Assembly (NCBI GenBank): GCA_900102235.1
Contig: FMVL01000014.1
Coordinates: 16,014 to 80,013 of the forward strand
Direction of reading: 5' to 3'
DNA length: 64,000 nt
Source: Lachnospiraceae bacterium XBB2008
Lineage (GTDB): Bacteria > Bacillota > Clostridia > Lachnospirales > Lachnospiraceae
The notes under the pieces were generated by a model. The model was given only the letters and a program-made list of their open reading frames with translations. It was not told where the DNA came from and ran no database searches. The translations under genes and the position numbers were made by a program. This document shows, piece by piece, positions 27,392-35,591 of the stretch (the first letter of the stretch is position 1; the number at the start of each line of letters is the position of its first letter).

Positions 27392-28201
27392 TCACATCTT
27401 CAGATCACAGGCCGCCTGCTCATAATCGATGAGTTCCGTTATCGTCGGATCATCTGAACAGACCGCGCATCCCTTCCCGCGAGGGGGGAGTTTTATCTTA
27501 TGGAACTCCATCTTAAGCGCGTCATAAGTGAGAAGATATCCCGATAACAATTCTCCGACGCCTGTTATGAATTTCACTGCTTCCATAGCCTGTAATGAGC
27601 CGATCACTCCTCCCATCGCTCCTATTACTCCTGCCTGCTTGCAGGTCGGAACGGCATCTTTCGGAGGGGGATTCTTGAAAATGCATCGATAACACGGTCC
27701 CTCACCCGGGATTATAGTGGTAAGCTGTCCTTTGAACCTTATGATACCGGCATGGCTAAACGGTTTTTTTGCCATAACGCAGGCATCATTGATCAGGAAC
27801 TTCGCCGGAAAATTATCGGTACCGTCCAATATAAAATCATAGTCTTTTATCAGATCCATTATGTTTGAACTGCTGACAAAATCATAATATGTATTCACGG
27901 TAACATCCGGATTGATGGCGTGCATCGTCTCTGCCGCAGAATCCACCTTTCTTTTACCGATATCGTTTGTCGTATGGATGACCTGGCGCTGCAGGTTGGA
28001 CAGATCCACGACATCCGCATCGGCTATTCCGATCGTTCCGACTCCGGCGGCTGCCAGATACATCGCTGCAGGGGCCCCGAGTCCTCCCGCTCCGATGATC
28101 AGCACCTTGGCGCCCAGAAGTTTTTTCTGGCCTTTGGCACCTATCTCCTTAAGGATTATATGTCTGCTGTATCGCTCAAGTTGTTCATTGGTAAATGCCA
28201 C
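27392..28201 (-). CDS. E1-like adenylyltransferase 1 (ThiF/MoeB/HesA family)
   Basis: The 269-residue protein has the nucleotide loop GAGGLGAPAA (37-46), the DxDxVxxxNLxRQ stretch DADVVDLSNLQRQ, the DGTDNF motif, zinc cysteines 170 and 173 (CYRC) with a second pair in CAVC, and the probable catalytic Cys187 in PTCKQAG. It should adenylate the C-terminal glycine of a ubiquitin-like carrier so that sulfur can be attached. The ThiS-like gene starts 2 nt upstream on the transcript, making that carrier its likely partner. No thiG or moaE is nearby, which argues against a thiamine or molybdopterin role. Confidence 0.9.
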   Translation of the reverse strand: MAFTNEQLERYSRHIILKEIGAKGQKKLLGAKVLIIGAGGLGAPAAMYLAAAGVGTIGIADADVVDLSNLQRQVIHTTNDIGKRKVDSAAETMHAINPDVTVNTYYDFVSSSNIMDLIKDYDFILDGTDNFPAKFLINDACVMAKKPFSHAGIIRFKGQLTTIIPGEGPCYRCIFKNPPPKDAVPTCKQAGVIGAMGGVIGSLQAMEAVKFITGVGELLSGYLLTYDALKMEFHKIKLPPRGKGCAVCSDDPTITELIDYEQAACDLKM

Positions 28202-28203
28202 TG

Positions 28204-28410
28204 TTATCTTCCTCCTCCCATGAAGTACAGAAACTCCACTTCATCTCCTTCAGAGAGTTGATATGTATCAAAAGCGCCCGAATCGATAAACTCCTCATTT
28301 ACCGATACCGTGACATACTGAGGTGTTTCAACGTTCTCCTGTTCGATTAGAGCCGCTATGCTCAGTCCGTCAGCCACTTCTTTTTTTTCACCTGCTACCG
28401 TGATCTTCAT
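28204..28410 (-). CDS. ThiS-like ubiquitin-fold sulfur carrier ending GGGR
   Basis: The 68-residue protein starts MKITVAGEKKEVADG and has the ThiS-type beta-grasp pattern, with VTVSVNEEFI in the middle and LSEGDEVEFLYFMGGGR at the end. ThiS proteins normally end in the glycine that is thiocarboxylated; here an arginine follows the glycines. The tail must be trimmed before use, or the carrier is inactive. The JAMM peptidase gene two places downstream could do this. I chose the ATG at 28410 because GAAAGGAG precedes it; 30 residues before it are not conserved-looking. Confidence 0.85.
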   Translation of the reverse strand: MKITVAGEKKEVADGLSIAALIEQENVETPQYVTVSVNEEFIDSGAFDTYQLSEGDEVEFLYFMGGGR

Positions 28411-28438
28411 CTGATCATTTCTCCTTTCAACCGAATTC

Positions 28439-29398
28439 TTATATGATATAGAACCATTCCTCACTCTGTCTGATCTCTTCCCTGACGATCTTTTGGTCAT
28501 GTGACCGGTATTCCATTTCGGGATTCTTGATGCTTACCCTTGTATTGGCAGGAACCGATGATGTTATGAAAGTATTGCCTCCGATGATCGAATTCTCTCC
28601 GATCTCGGTATCTCCGCCAAGGATCGATGCACCCGCATAGATCGTCACGTTATCCTTTATAGTAGGGTGTCTCTTTTTGCCGGACAGTTTCTGCCCGCCT
28701 CTCGTAGACAGTGCTCCTATCGTTACGCCCTGGTATATCTTGACGTTCTTTCCGATAACCGATGTCTCACCTATTACTATTCCGGTTCCGTGATCGATAA
28801 AGAAATACTTGTCGATCGTTGCTCCGGGATGGATATCGATACCTGTTTCCGAATGTGCGTATTCCGTCATAAGACGCGGTATCACAGGCACCCTCAGCTT
28901 GTATAATTCATGTGCCAGCCGGTACACCGTTATGGCCATAAGTCCCGGGTATGCCAGTATGATCTCCTCAAAGCATCCAGCTGCCGGGTCTCCGTCATAA
29001 GCCGCCAGCAGATCCGTCTCAATGTATTCCCTTATTACAGGGAGTTTATAGAAAAACTCCCTGCATATCCTGTAACTTTCGATACTTCGTTCTTCTTCGG
29101 TCATCGTTCCCCGAAGCTTGCAAAAATCCAGTGCAAGATTGACCTGCTTGTTAAGGTGATAGAAAATATCCTCGATCGTTACGGCAAAGCTGTTTTTGGG
29201 GTTATATATCTTGTACGAGCGGTCCCTGAAGTAACCCGGGAAAATAATGCGGAACAGGTCATTTACCATCTTCCTGACCTCGGACTTATCGGGTTTGTTA
29301 AAAATATCCGTCTCGTCTATATTCCTGCGAAGCCGGTAATCGGCCAGAACCCTTTGAACAATACCGTCTATCTCTTCTTCTCTGATGACATCTTCCAT
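28439..29398 (-). CDS. Serine O-acetyltransferase
   Basis: The 319-residue protein has an N-terminal helical region (1-165) and a C-terminal left-handed beta-helix. Hexapeptide motifs include HPGATIDKYFFIDHGTGIVI and GAGASILGG-type repeats (YAGASILGGDTEIG). It transfers acetyl from acetyl-CoA to serine, giving O-acetylserine, the acceptor for sulfur in cysteine synthesis. It follows the desulfurase stop by about 1 nt. The start is ATG 29398; a TTG three codons earlier is possible. Such genes often accompany family 2A encapsulins, which fits its place here. Confidence 0.92.
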   Translation of the reverse strand: MEDVIREEEIDGIVQRVLADYRLRRNIDETDIFNKPDKSEVRKMVNDLFRIIFPGYFRDRSYKIYNPKNSFAVTIEDIFYHLNKQVNLALDFCKLRGTMTEEERSIESYRICREFFYKLPVIREYIETDLLAAYDGDPAAGCFEEIILAYPGLMAITVYRLAHELYKLRVPVIPRLMTEYAHSETGIDIHPGATIDKYFFIDHGTGIVIGETSVIGKNVKIYQGVTIGALSTRGGQKLSGKKRHPTIKDNVTIYAGASILGGDTEIGENSIIGGNTFITSSVPANTRVSIKNPEMEYRSHDQKIVREEIRQSEEWFYII

Positions 29399-29399
29399 T

Positions 29400-30926
29400 T
29401 TATGCAAATGTCCTTAATACTCTTACAAGCGCATCCACATCATCCGGTGAATTATAAAGTGCAAGCGTAGGTCTCACCGATCCCTCATAGCCGAAGTGCC
29501 TGAGCACCGGCTGCGCACAATGGTGTCCCGTTCTTACAGCTATACCGTATGAATCAAGTCGTTTTCCGACCTCTTCATCCGAATACCCGTCCAGTTTGAA
29601 CGAGAGTACAGATGCTTTGTTGAGCGCAGTTCCTATAAGCGTCAGTCCGGGAATCCGTGTCATTTCTTTCATCGCGTACTGCAGCAGTTCATGCTCCCAT
29701 CTGTACACGCATGGCATTCCTATCTCTGACAGATAGTCAAGTGCCGCACCGAGTCCGACCGCATCTGCTATGCTGCCCGTTCCCGCTTCAAACTTGTTGG
29801 GGATGTCGTTGTATATCGTTCTCTCAAACGTAACATCGGCTATCATATTGCCGCCGCCGTGATAAGGGCGTGCAGCTTCAAGCAGTTCTCTCTTGCCGTA
29901 TACGACACCGATCCCGGTAGGTGCAAATATCTTGTGTCCCGAAAAAACAAAGAAGTCCGCATCCAGAGCCGAAACATTGACCGGTATATGCGCAACGGAT
30001 TGTGCACCGTCGATCAGAATACGTACTCCGTGCCTGTGGGCAACAGCGATAAGTTCTTCAACCGGAGTTACCGTACCGAGTACATTTGACACATGAGTGA
30101 CTGCCACGAATTTGGTCTGTTTTGTGAACAGTTTCTCATATTCGGACATGATAAGCTGGCCTGTTTCATCACATGGTATGACTTTGATGACCGCTCCGGA
30201 CTGTTGTGCTATAAGCTGCCATGGAACTATATTTGCGTGATGTTCGAGTATCGATACGATGATCTCGTCACCGGGTGAAAGCTGCGGCAGAACATATGCA
30301 TTTGCCACAAGGTTGATAGCCTCGGTCGTTCCTCTGACAAAGATTATCTCCTCAGATAAGGTGGCACCGATAAAATTCCTGACCGTATCTCTCGCGGATT
30401 CATATGCATCCGTCGAGCGTGCCGCAAGTGTATGAGCACCGCGATGAACATTTGAATTCTCGTGCTCATAGTAATATGACACCCGGTCTATCACCTGTCT
30501 TGGCCTTTGGGTCGTGGCACCGTTATCGAGCCATACAAGCTGATTCCCGTTTATACGCTCGGACAATATCGGAAAATCATTTCTGATCTGAGCAAGTGTT
30601 TTGCCACCGATACGTATGCTGTCATCCCTCGACGTTCCTTTTTCGCTGCTGATATCAGACTGCGGTACATCAACTCCCGAAAGGGATGTGGGAACATCTA
30701 TCCGTCTGTCGGCTTCTGCAGCCTCGGTCTTCGACTGTACCGAAGGAGCATACGAACGGGTTGATACCGGATCTACGGTCAATCCAAAAGGATCCTCCGC
30801 CGAAGGCGAAGCGGTCAGGCCCTCCGTCAGATCCGGAAACATCGAATTTGCCAGAGCTGTAAGTTCAGCTGCACCGGGAATACCCAAAGCTTCTTCCGTT
30901 ATGGCAAATGGATCAGTCGTAATCAT
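29400..30926 (-). CDS. SufS-like cysteine desulfurase, encapsulin cargo
   Basis: The 508-residue protein is a type II cysteine desulfurase with an extra N-terminus. Residues 1-107 are low-complexity and rich in Ser, Pro, Asp and Thr. They contain a short helix motif ELTALANSMFPDL (21-33) and two DPF-x2-T motifs (5-10, 45-50). Residues 108-508 are the PLP core, with HHANIVPW, the Schiff-base Lys332 in FSGHKIF and the persulfide Cys470 in RTGHHCAQP. Family 2A encapsulins package exactly this enzyme class through such a disordered domain. The start at 30926 overlaps the shell gene by 14 nt; in-frame codons at 30947 and 30953 are less likely. Confidence 0.93.
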   Translation of the reverse strand: MITTDPFAITEEALGIPGAAELTALANSMFPDLTEGLTASPSAEDPFGLTVDPVSTRSYAPSVQSKTEAAEADRRIDVPTSLSGVDVPQSDISSEKGTSRDDSIRIGGKTLAQIRNDFPILSERINGNQLVWLDNGATTQRPRQVIDRVSYYYEHENSNVHRGAHTLAARSTDAYESARDTVRNFIGATLSEEIIFVRGTTEAINLVANAYVLPQLSPGDEIIVSILEHHANIVPWQLIAQQSGAVIKVIPCDETGQLIMSEYEKLFTKQTKFVAVTHVSNVLGTVTPVEELIAVAHRHGVRILIDGAQSVAHIPVNVSALDADFFVFSGHKIFAPTGIGVVYGKRELLEAARPYHGGGNMIADVTFERTIYNDIPNKFEAGTGSIADAVGLGAALDYLSEIGMPCVYRWEHELLQYAMKEMTRIPGLTLIGTALNKASVLSFKLDGYSDEEVGKRLDSYGIAVRTGHHCAQPVLRHFGYEGSVRPTLALYNSPDDVDALVRVLRTFA

Positions 30927-31872
30927 AGTATTCACCCACTTCCACATCCTCAAGTACAGCTATGGCATCATCAGCAAGAATTGCTGCAGAGCAGTATAGA
31001 GACAGCAGATAGGATGCTACTCCCTTATCATCTATTCCACGGAAACGAACTGACAGACCTCTTGAATGCTCATTCTTGAGTCCTGCCTGGAACAATCCGA
31101 TGACTCCGCGTTTTGCCTCTCCTGTACGGATCAGGAGGATGTTGGTCTTACCGCTCTCGGATGTAGGGTTCTTGAGTCCGTCTACGAGCAGTTTATCGGT
31201 AGGGAGAATCGGTATGCCTCTCCATGTAAGGAATGTTCCGCCCGCGATGTTTGCTACTACCGGGGGTACACCGCGCTTTGTGCATTCTCTCTCAAATGCC
31301 GCTATAGCTCTCGGATGAGCCAGGAAGAATGACGGCTCCTTCCATACCTTGGAAATGAGTTCATCAAGATCATCGGGAGTGGGGGCTCCGTTCCTGGTCT
31401 GTATGCGCTGAGAATCGGCAACATTCTTTAGGAGACCATAGTCATCATTATTGATCAGCTGGCTTTCCTGACGCTCACGAAGAGATTCGATAGCAAGACC
31501 GAGTTGTTCCTGTACCTGATCGTAAGGTGCACTGTAAACATCTTCAACGGCAGTATTTACATTGATTATCGTTGAGATCGAATTGAGCACGTATTCTCTG
31601 GGCTCAGTCTCATACTCAACATAACCCTCGGGAATGATGTCGCTCTTCTTGGTCTGTGAACAAAGTACGTCAAGAGGTGTATCACCTTCCACAACTCGGT
31701 TCACACGAAAGATACCTGTTTCTAGTCCCTTGAACTCAAGAAACTTTGTCAGCCACTTGGGTGTAAGAGCCCCGTACTGAGGCTTGGTCTTGGTAATGTT
31801 CGCAAGATTATATGCCGCTCTGGCGCCAAGCGCATTTATTCCTGCCGTTTTGGTTTCTGTTTCCTTTGCCAT
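30913..31872 (-). CDS. Family 2A encapsulin shell protein (SrpI-type)
   Basis: The 319-residue protein is recognised as the SrpI-type HK97-fold shell protein. It has an N-terminal arm (NALGARAAYNLANITKTKPQ), the TPKWLTKFLEF segment, EGYVEYETEPREY before the long spine helix (VQEQLGLAIESLRERQESQL), and ILLIRTGEAKRGVIGLFQAG with RFRGIDDKGVASYLLSLY in the A-domain. Family 2A shells form roughly 24-nm T=1 compartments around cysteine desulfurase. The cargo gene follows with a 14-nt overlap. AAGGAGGAGC is the strongest ribosome binding site of the operon, fitting the high copy number a shell needs. Confidence 0.93.
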   Translation of the reverse strand: MAKETETKTAGINALGARAAYNLANITKTKPQYGALTPKWLTKFLEFKGLETGIFRVNRVVEGDTPLDVLCSQTKKSDIIPEGYVEYETEPREYVLNSISTIINVNTAVEDVYSAPYDQVQEQLGLAIESLRERQESQLINNDDYGLLKNVADSQRIQTRNGAPTPDDLDELISKVWKEPSFFLAHPRAIAAFERECTKRGVPPVVANIAGGTFLTWRGIPILPTDKLLVDGLKNPTSESGKTNILLIRTGEAKRGVIGLFQAGLKNEHSRGLSVRFRGIDDKGVASYLLSLYCSAAILADDAIAVLEDVEVGEYYDYD

Positions 31873-31907
31873 AAAATGCTCCTCCTTAAATAGATCAAAT
31901 GATTTTC

Positions 31908-33368
31908 CTACAGGCCGCCGCCCTCATTGGAGAATATGATATCCTTCATGGCATCCATTCCTCCCTTAAGGTTATACAGCGCCCCCTTATATCCTGCTTC
32001 GCGAAGTGTGTTGATCGCGAGGATACTCCTCTTACCTTCCTTGCAGATGAATATCGTATCCACCTGAGGATCAAGTTCCTTCTGTCTTCTGGCCAGCTGG
32101 CCTATCGGTATGACAAGCGCATCAGGGAATCTGATGATCGCTCTTTCATGCGGCTCCCGGACATCTACGATCGTGATCTTCTCGCCGCTTTCGATCCTGC
32201 CCGCAAGTTCCTCCGGTGTCAGTCCTTCAACGGCAGCCTCCTGTTCCTCCTCACGTTTGATACTGCACAATTCCTCGTAATCGATATCTTCTATATGAGT
32301 GATCGACGGGGACTTGCCACACAGCGGGCAATTGACATCCTTTTTTACTTTTAGCATTCCGGAATGCAGCGACATGGTATCGATGGTAAGCAGTCTTCCG
32401 GAAAGATGTTCGCCTGTTCCTATAATGAGTTTTAATGCTTCATTTGCCTGTATGCTGCCGACTATGCCGCCAAGAGGACTGATCGTGCCTCCCTCGGCAC
32501 AGGTCGGTACCAGTCCGGGTTCGGGGGGATTGGGATACAGACATCGAAGACAGGGACCGTCCTCATACCCGAATATGCCCACCTGTCCTTCATACTGATA
32601 GATCGCACCGAAAACAAGCGGGATTCCGGCAAGATGACATGCATCATTTATCAGATACCTGGACTTGTAGTTATCCGTACAGTCTATGACCAGATCGTAA
32701 CCTTCTATGACCGAAGCAGCATTCTCCGCTGTCACCATCAGATTCTCGGCGATCACTTCGATATTCCGGTCAATGTTCCTGATCGTATCTCTCGCGGATG
32801 CTGCCTTGGGGCGCTTTACATCTCTTGACGAATGTATCACCTGGCTTTGAAGATTTTCGATGGATACCTGGTCATGATCTACGACCTTAATCGTTCCGAC
32901 TCCCGCAGCTGCCAGATACTGTATGACGGGTGAACCAAGAGCCCCCGCACCTATGATGACTACCTTCGCAGCCTTGATCCGTTTCTGTCCCTTTACACCT
33001 ATCTCTCTCAGAAGCAGATGCTTGTTAAAGCGGTCTATGTCCTTATCATCAAGGTGCACCTCTTTGATCCGTTCATCGGATATGAGTTTTTCATCCGGAG
33101 CCCCGCCCGCAACAAACGGAAGGAGCATGACAGATGGTACGCCGTCGAGAGTTTCTTTATGTTTCGACTCATCCGTCATATCCTCTTCTCCGGCAAATAT
33201 CCTGATAAACTTTCTGAGCTTTCCTTCATCATCGTAGAGCCCTCTTTTAGCTTCGGGATATCGCGCCGTCAGATCGATAAGTATCTCTTCTATCGTATTT
33301 CCTGCTGCCTCAACTTCAGTGCTTCTTGTAAAGAAAGACCGAAGCGTGGCTGATATTATCACTTTCAT
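31908..33368 (-). CDS. Fusion: ubiquitin-like sulfur carrier, E1 adenylyltransferase and rhodanese
   Basis: The 486-residue protein has three parts. Residues 1-89 form a MoaD/ThiS-type beta-grasp domain that ends in Gly88-Gly89 (LLPFVAGG), followed by APDEKL. About 110-360 is a ThiF/MoeB domain with GAGALGSPV, DCTDNYKSR, zinc pairs CLRC and CPLC, and a catalytic-type Cys in VPTCAEGG. About 385-486 is a rhodanese domain with active-site loop CKEGKRS (Cys442). The chain ends EGGGL. It could charge its own or a partner carrier with sulfur. I chose the ATG at 33368 because GAAAATG follows a GAGAGAAGG site. Confidence 0.88.
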   Translation of the reverse strand: MKVIISATLRSFFTRSTEVEAAGNTIEEILIDLTARYPEAKRGLYDDEGKLRKFIRIFAGEEDMTDESKHKETLDGVPSVMLLPFVAGGAPDEKLISDERIKEVHLDDKDIDRFNKHLLLREIGVKGQKRIKAAKVVIIGAGALGSPVIQYLAAAGVGTIKVVDHDQVSIENLQSQVIHSSRDVKRPKAASARDTIRNIDRNIEVIAENLMVTAENAASVIEGYDLVIDCTDNYKSRYLINDACHLAGIPLVFGAIYQYEGQVGIFGYEDGPCLRCLYPNPPEPGLVPTCAEGGTISPLGGIVGSIQANEALKLIIGTGEHLSGRLLTIDTMSLHSGMLKVKKDVNCPLCGKSPSITHIEDIDYEELCSIKREEEQEAAVEGLTPEELAGRIESGEKITIVDVREPHERAIIRFPDALVIPIGQLARRQKELDPQVDTIFICKEGKRSILAINTLREAGYKGALYNLKGGMDAMKDIIFSNEGGGL

Positions 33369-33370
33369 TT

Positions 33371-33802
33371 TCAAACCTTCTCTCTGATCTCGAGTCTGAT
33401 CGGTTCTGTATAACTGCTTTCCTTCATCCAAGCCGAAAAACCGGAACATCGCCCGTGCATCAGCGATACTATCAGGTAGATCATCCCCGGGATCATGAAT
33501 TCCTCATCTTCCCGTGATAATGACGCACTGCTATCCGGATGCGAATGATAAAATCCGCTGATCTCATATCCTCTCGTGCTGAAAGTCTTTTCTTTCTCGG
33601 TAAGTTCAAAAGGATCCATTGAATAATGATCTGCTGTCGTTTTCTCTTTTATCATTTCCTCGGATGTATCGATGAACATCCCATCATTTCGCGTCTTTAC
33701 GGAAAACATCAGGCCGCAGCATTCTTCAGGATATGTATCATAGGCGTGCCGTACGATCTTCTCGATGCCCCTCTGTGAGATTGTCACCGTGTTTGAAGTC
33801 AT
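33371..33802 (-). CDS. JAMM/Mov34 metallopeptidase 2
   Basis: The 143-residue protein has a complete JAMM site: Glu26/27 in TYPEECCGLM, His86 and His88 in FYHSHPDSS, and Ser96 and Asp99 (H-x-H-x7-S-x2-D). It is paralogous to the other JAMM gene of the operon. Its stop lies 2 nt before the start of the carrier-E1-rhodanese fusion, whose internal Gly-Gly-Ala is a natural cleavage candidate. It may alternatively release cysteine or homocysteine from a carrier. Its start overlaps the MetY-like stop by 1 nt. Confidence 0.85.
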   Translation of the reverse strand: MTSNTVTISQRGIEKIVRHAYDTYPEECCGLMFSVKTRNDGMFIDTSEEMIKEKTTADHYSMDPFELTEKEKTFSTRGYEISGFYHSHPDSSASLSREDEEFMIPGMIYLIVSLMHGRCSGFSAWMKESSYTEPIRLEIREKV

Positions 33803-35043
33803 TAACGGCTCTCCCTTACTGCTGATGTGAAATCTTCAATGATATCTTCTGCATCCTCAATACCGAGACTGACGCGTATCGTGTCATCATATACTCCTGC
33901 AGCCCTTGTCTCTTCGGCATCGGAATGAATATACAGAGTTGACGCCGGATGTATCACGAGCGTTCTCATGTCACCGATGTTGCTGGCGATCAATGCGTAT
34001 TTAAGCAAGTTGATAATCTTAAATGCCCTTTCCTTCGATCCCGCCGAGATGGTCAGGATCCCACCGCCATAACCACCGAGCTGACTTTCTACATATGAAT
34101 GATAAGGATGCGACGGAAGGGTCAGGTAATTGACCTTAATATCCTTTTCTTTTTCAAGTGCGTGCGCCAGTGCATCCGCATTGGCACATATTTTCTCCAT
34201 TCGAAGTCCGAGGGTATCCAGACCCGTGTATGACAGAAATGCGTTCATGGGAGCCATGCACCCTCCGAGGTTTTCCCACAGGTCTGTACGCAATCTCAAC
34301 AGGAAAGCCATCTTACCGAATTTCTTATGCCCGGCAAGCGCAGTATGTTTTTCAAAATCCCATTTGAATCTGCCGGAATCCACGATGATCCCGCCGATGG
34401 CATTTCCCCCTCCGTTTATGTACTTCGATGTGGAGTGGATCACTATGTCTGCACCGTATATGAACGGTCTGGTGATATACGGAGTGGCAGTCGTGGAATC
34501 AACTATAAGCGGAACCTCTGCCTCATGAGCCGCTTCAGCGACTTCCCTGATGTCAAGCACGTTCAGAGAAGGATTGCTGATCACTTCGCCGAATACTGCC
34601 CTGGTCTTTTCAGTTGTGAGCCGCCTTACGGATGCACCGTCCAGGACATCGGCAAACACCGTATGTATACCGAGTTTCTCCAGATCACGGAAAAGATCTA
34701 TCGTCCCGCCATACAGTCCCCTGCCGGCAATGATCTCGTCTCCGCTTTGGCAGATCGAAAGAAGTGCGGATGATATGGCTGACATTCCGCTGCTGCAACT
34801 GATCGCACCGATCCCGCCTTCGAGTTCGTTGATCTTCTGTTCAAATGCGGCAAGAGTGGGATTCCCTATCCTCGTGTAGGCATATCCCATGCTCTTGTGT
34901 GCAAAGACCTTTTCAAGTTCCTCCATGTTCTCATAACAGAATGCTGTTACCTGCGATATGGGAGGTAATATTTCTCTTTGTCCGTATCCGCGTGCCGTCC
35001 GTCCGTGAAGTAAGCCGGTATTGAATCCGCATTCAGGTTCCAT
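33802..35043 (-). CDS. Transsulfuration-family PLP enzyme (MetY/O-acetylhomoserine sulfhydrylase-like)
   Basis: The 413-residue protein shows the Cys/Met-metabolism PLP fold: YAYTRIGNPTLAAFEQKI, SCSSGMSAISSALL, GLYGGTIDLF, the PLP-Lys in IHSTSKYINGGG, and the C-terminal SLGIEDAEDIIED. Insertion length and the STSKYINGGGNAIGG block favour MetY-like sulfhydrylases over cystathionine synthases. In Wolinella a MetY uses a protein thiocarboxylate as sulfur source, which fits this operon. O-acetylserine from the neighbouring acetyltransferase is another possible acceptor. I chose the ATG at 35043 (GAGAGG upstream); the longer frame runs into the regulator gene. Confidence 0.88.
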   Translation of the reverse strand: MEPECGFNTGLLHGRTARGYGQREILPPISQVTAFCYENMEELEKVFAHKSMGYAYTRIGNPTLAAFEQKINELEGGIGAISCSSGMSAISSALLSICQSGDEIIAGRGLYGGTIDLFRDLEKLGIHTVFADVLDGASVRRLTTEKTRAVFGEVISNPSLNVLDIREVAEAAHEAEVPLIVDSTTATPYITRPFIYGADIVIHSTSKYINGGGNAIGGIIVDSGRFKWDFEKHTALAGHKKFGKMAFLLRLRTDLWENLGGCMAPMNAFLSYTGLDTLGLRMEKICANADALAHALEKEKDIKVNYLTLPSHPYHSYVESQLGGYGGGILTISAGSKERAFKIINLLKYALIASNIGDMRTLVIHPASTLYIHSDAEETRAAGVYDDTIRVSLGIEDAEDIIEDFTSAVRESR

Positions 35044-35054
35044 ACAATATCCTC

Positions 35055-35495
35055 TCAGATCACATACAAGTCCCAGGCATCGGAGAAACTGCTGAGACAT
35101 CCGTCCGCGAAATCTCTCATGTTGAGTTCTTTCGTAAATCGGTTCAGGTTGTCATTGATCCTGTCCCAGAAACGTTCATTGATGATCGATCTAAGCTCTC
35201 CTTCTTCCTTTTTATCATCAACGTCTGCGAGTATATTGCTGTCGAGGGCATTAAGAACGTCCGCCAGTTTGATCTCCTCAGGTGATCTTGTAAGCAAGTA
35301 ACCGCCCCGAAGTCCCTTCTGGGCTACTATGAATCCGGCCTGCCTAAGGAGCAACAGGATATGCTCGAGGTATTTGTGTGAAATATTCTGTCTCTGCGCG
35401 ATCTCCGGAGCAGACACGCTCCCTCCGTTTTCACTGTGTATCACTATATCCGTCAGCGCTATCAGACCGTACTCGACTCTGGTTGAAACTTTCAT
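35055..35495 (-). CDS. Rrf2-family regulator (CymR-like, no cluster cysteines)
   Basis: The 146-residue protein starts MKVSTRVEYGLIALTDI and has the Rrf2 winged helix, with SAPEIAQRQNISHKYLEHIL as the recognition region and GLRGGYLL as the wing. The three-cysteine FeS site of IscR is missing; the only Cys is near the C-terminus (DGCLSS). In this it resembles CymR, which represses cysteine genes in Bacilli together with CysK. It is the first gene of the encapsulin operon, and a dyad overlaps the operon promoter, suggesting autoregulation by cysteine or sulfur status. Confidence 0.9.
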   Translation of the reverse strand: MKVSTRVEYGLIALTDIVIHSENGGSVSAPEIAQRQNISHKYLEHILLLLRQAGFIVAQKGLRGGYLLTRSPEEIKLADVLNALDSNILADVDDKKEEGELRSIINERFWDRINDNLNRFTKELNMRDFADGCLSSFSDAWDLYVI

Positions 35496-35562
35496 AACTT
35501 CCGTCACTCCTGTAATCTTGTAAAACCCTTCATTAATGGGGTGGGAACAGAATTTTAAGATG

Positions 35563-35591
35563 ATTATATTCATATTCACCTACTATGTCAA
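35563..35591 (-). promoter_or_regulatory. Promoter of the encapsulin/sulfur operon
   Basis: A perfect TTGACA (35591-35586), a 17-nt spacer and a perfect TATAAT (35568-35563) on the minus strand, about 60 nt ahead of the regulator ATG. It is the closest match to consensus seen in the window. Confidence 0.88.

Noticed and set aside
27392..28410. ThiF/ThiS pair as thiamine biosynthesis
   Set aside because: No thiG, thiH, thiC or thiE is present and the surrounding genes are for cysteine and sulfur transfer.
30913..31872. HK97-fold protein as a prophage capsid
   Set aside because: No portal, terminase, protease, tail or integrase genes are near, and it directly precedes a desulfurase with a cargo domain, the family 2A encapsulin arrangement.
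31908..33368. MoaD/MoeB-type fusion as molybdopterin synthesis
   Set aside because: No moaA, moaC, moaE or moeA gene is in the operon, and the rhodanese and JAMM neighbours fit sulfur transfer for amino acids better.
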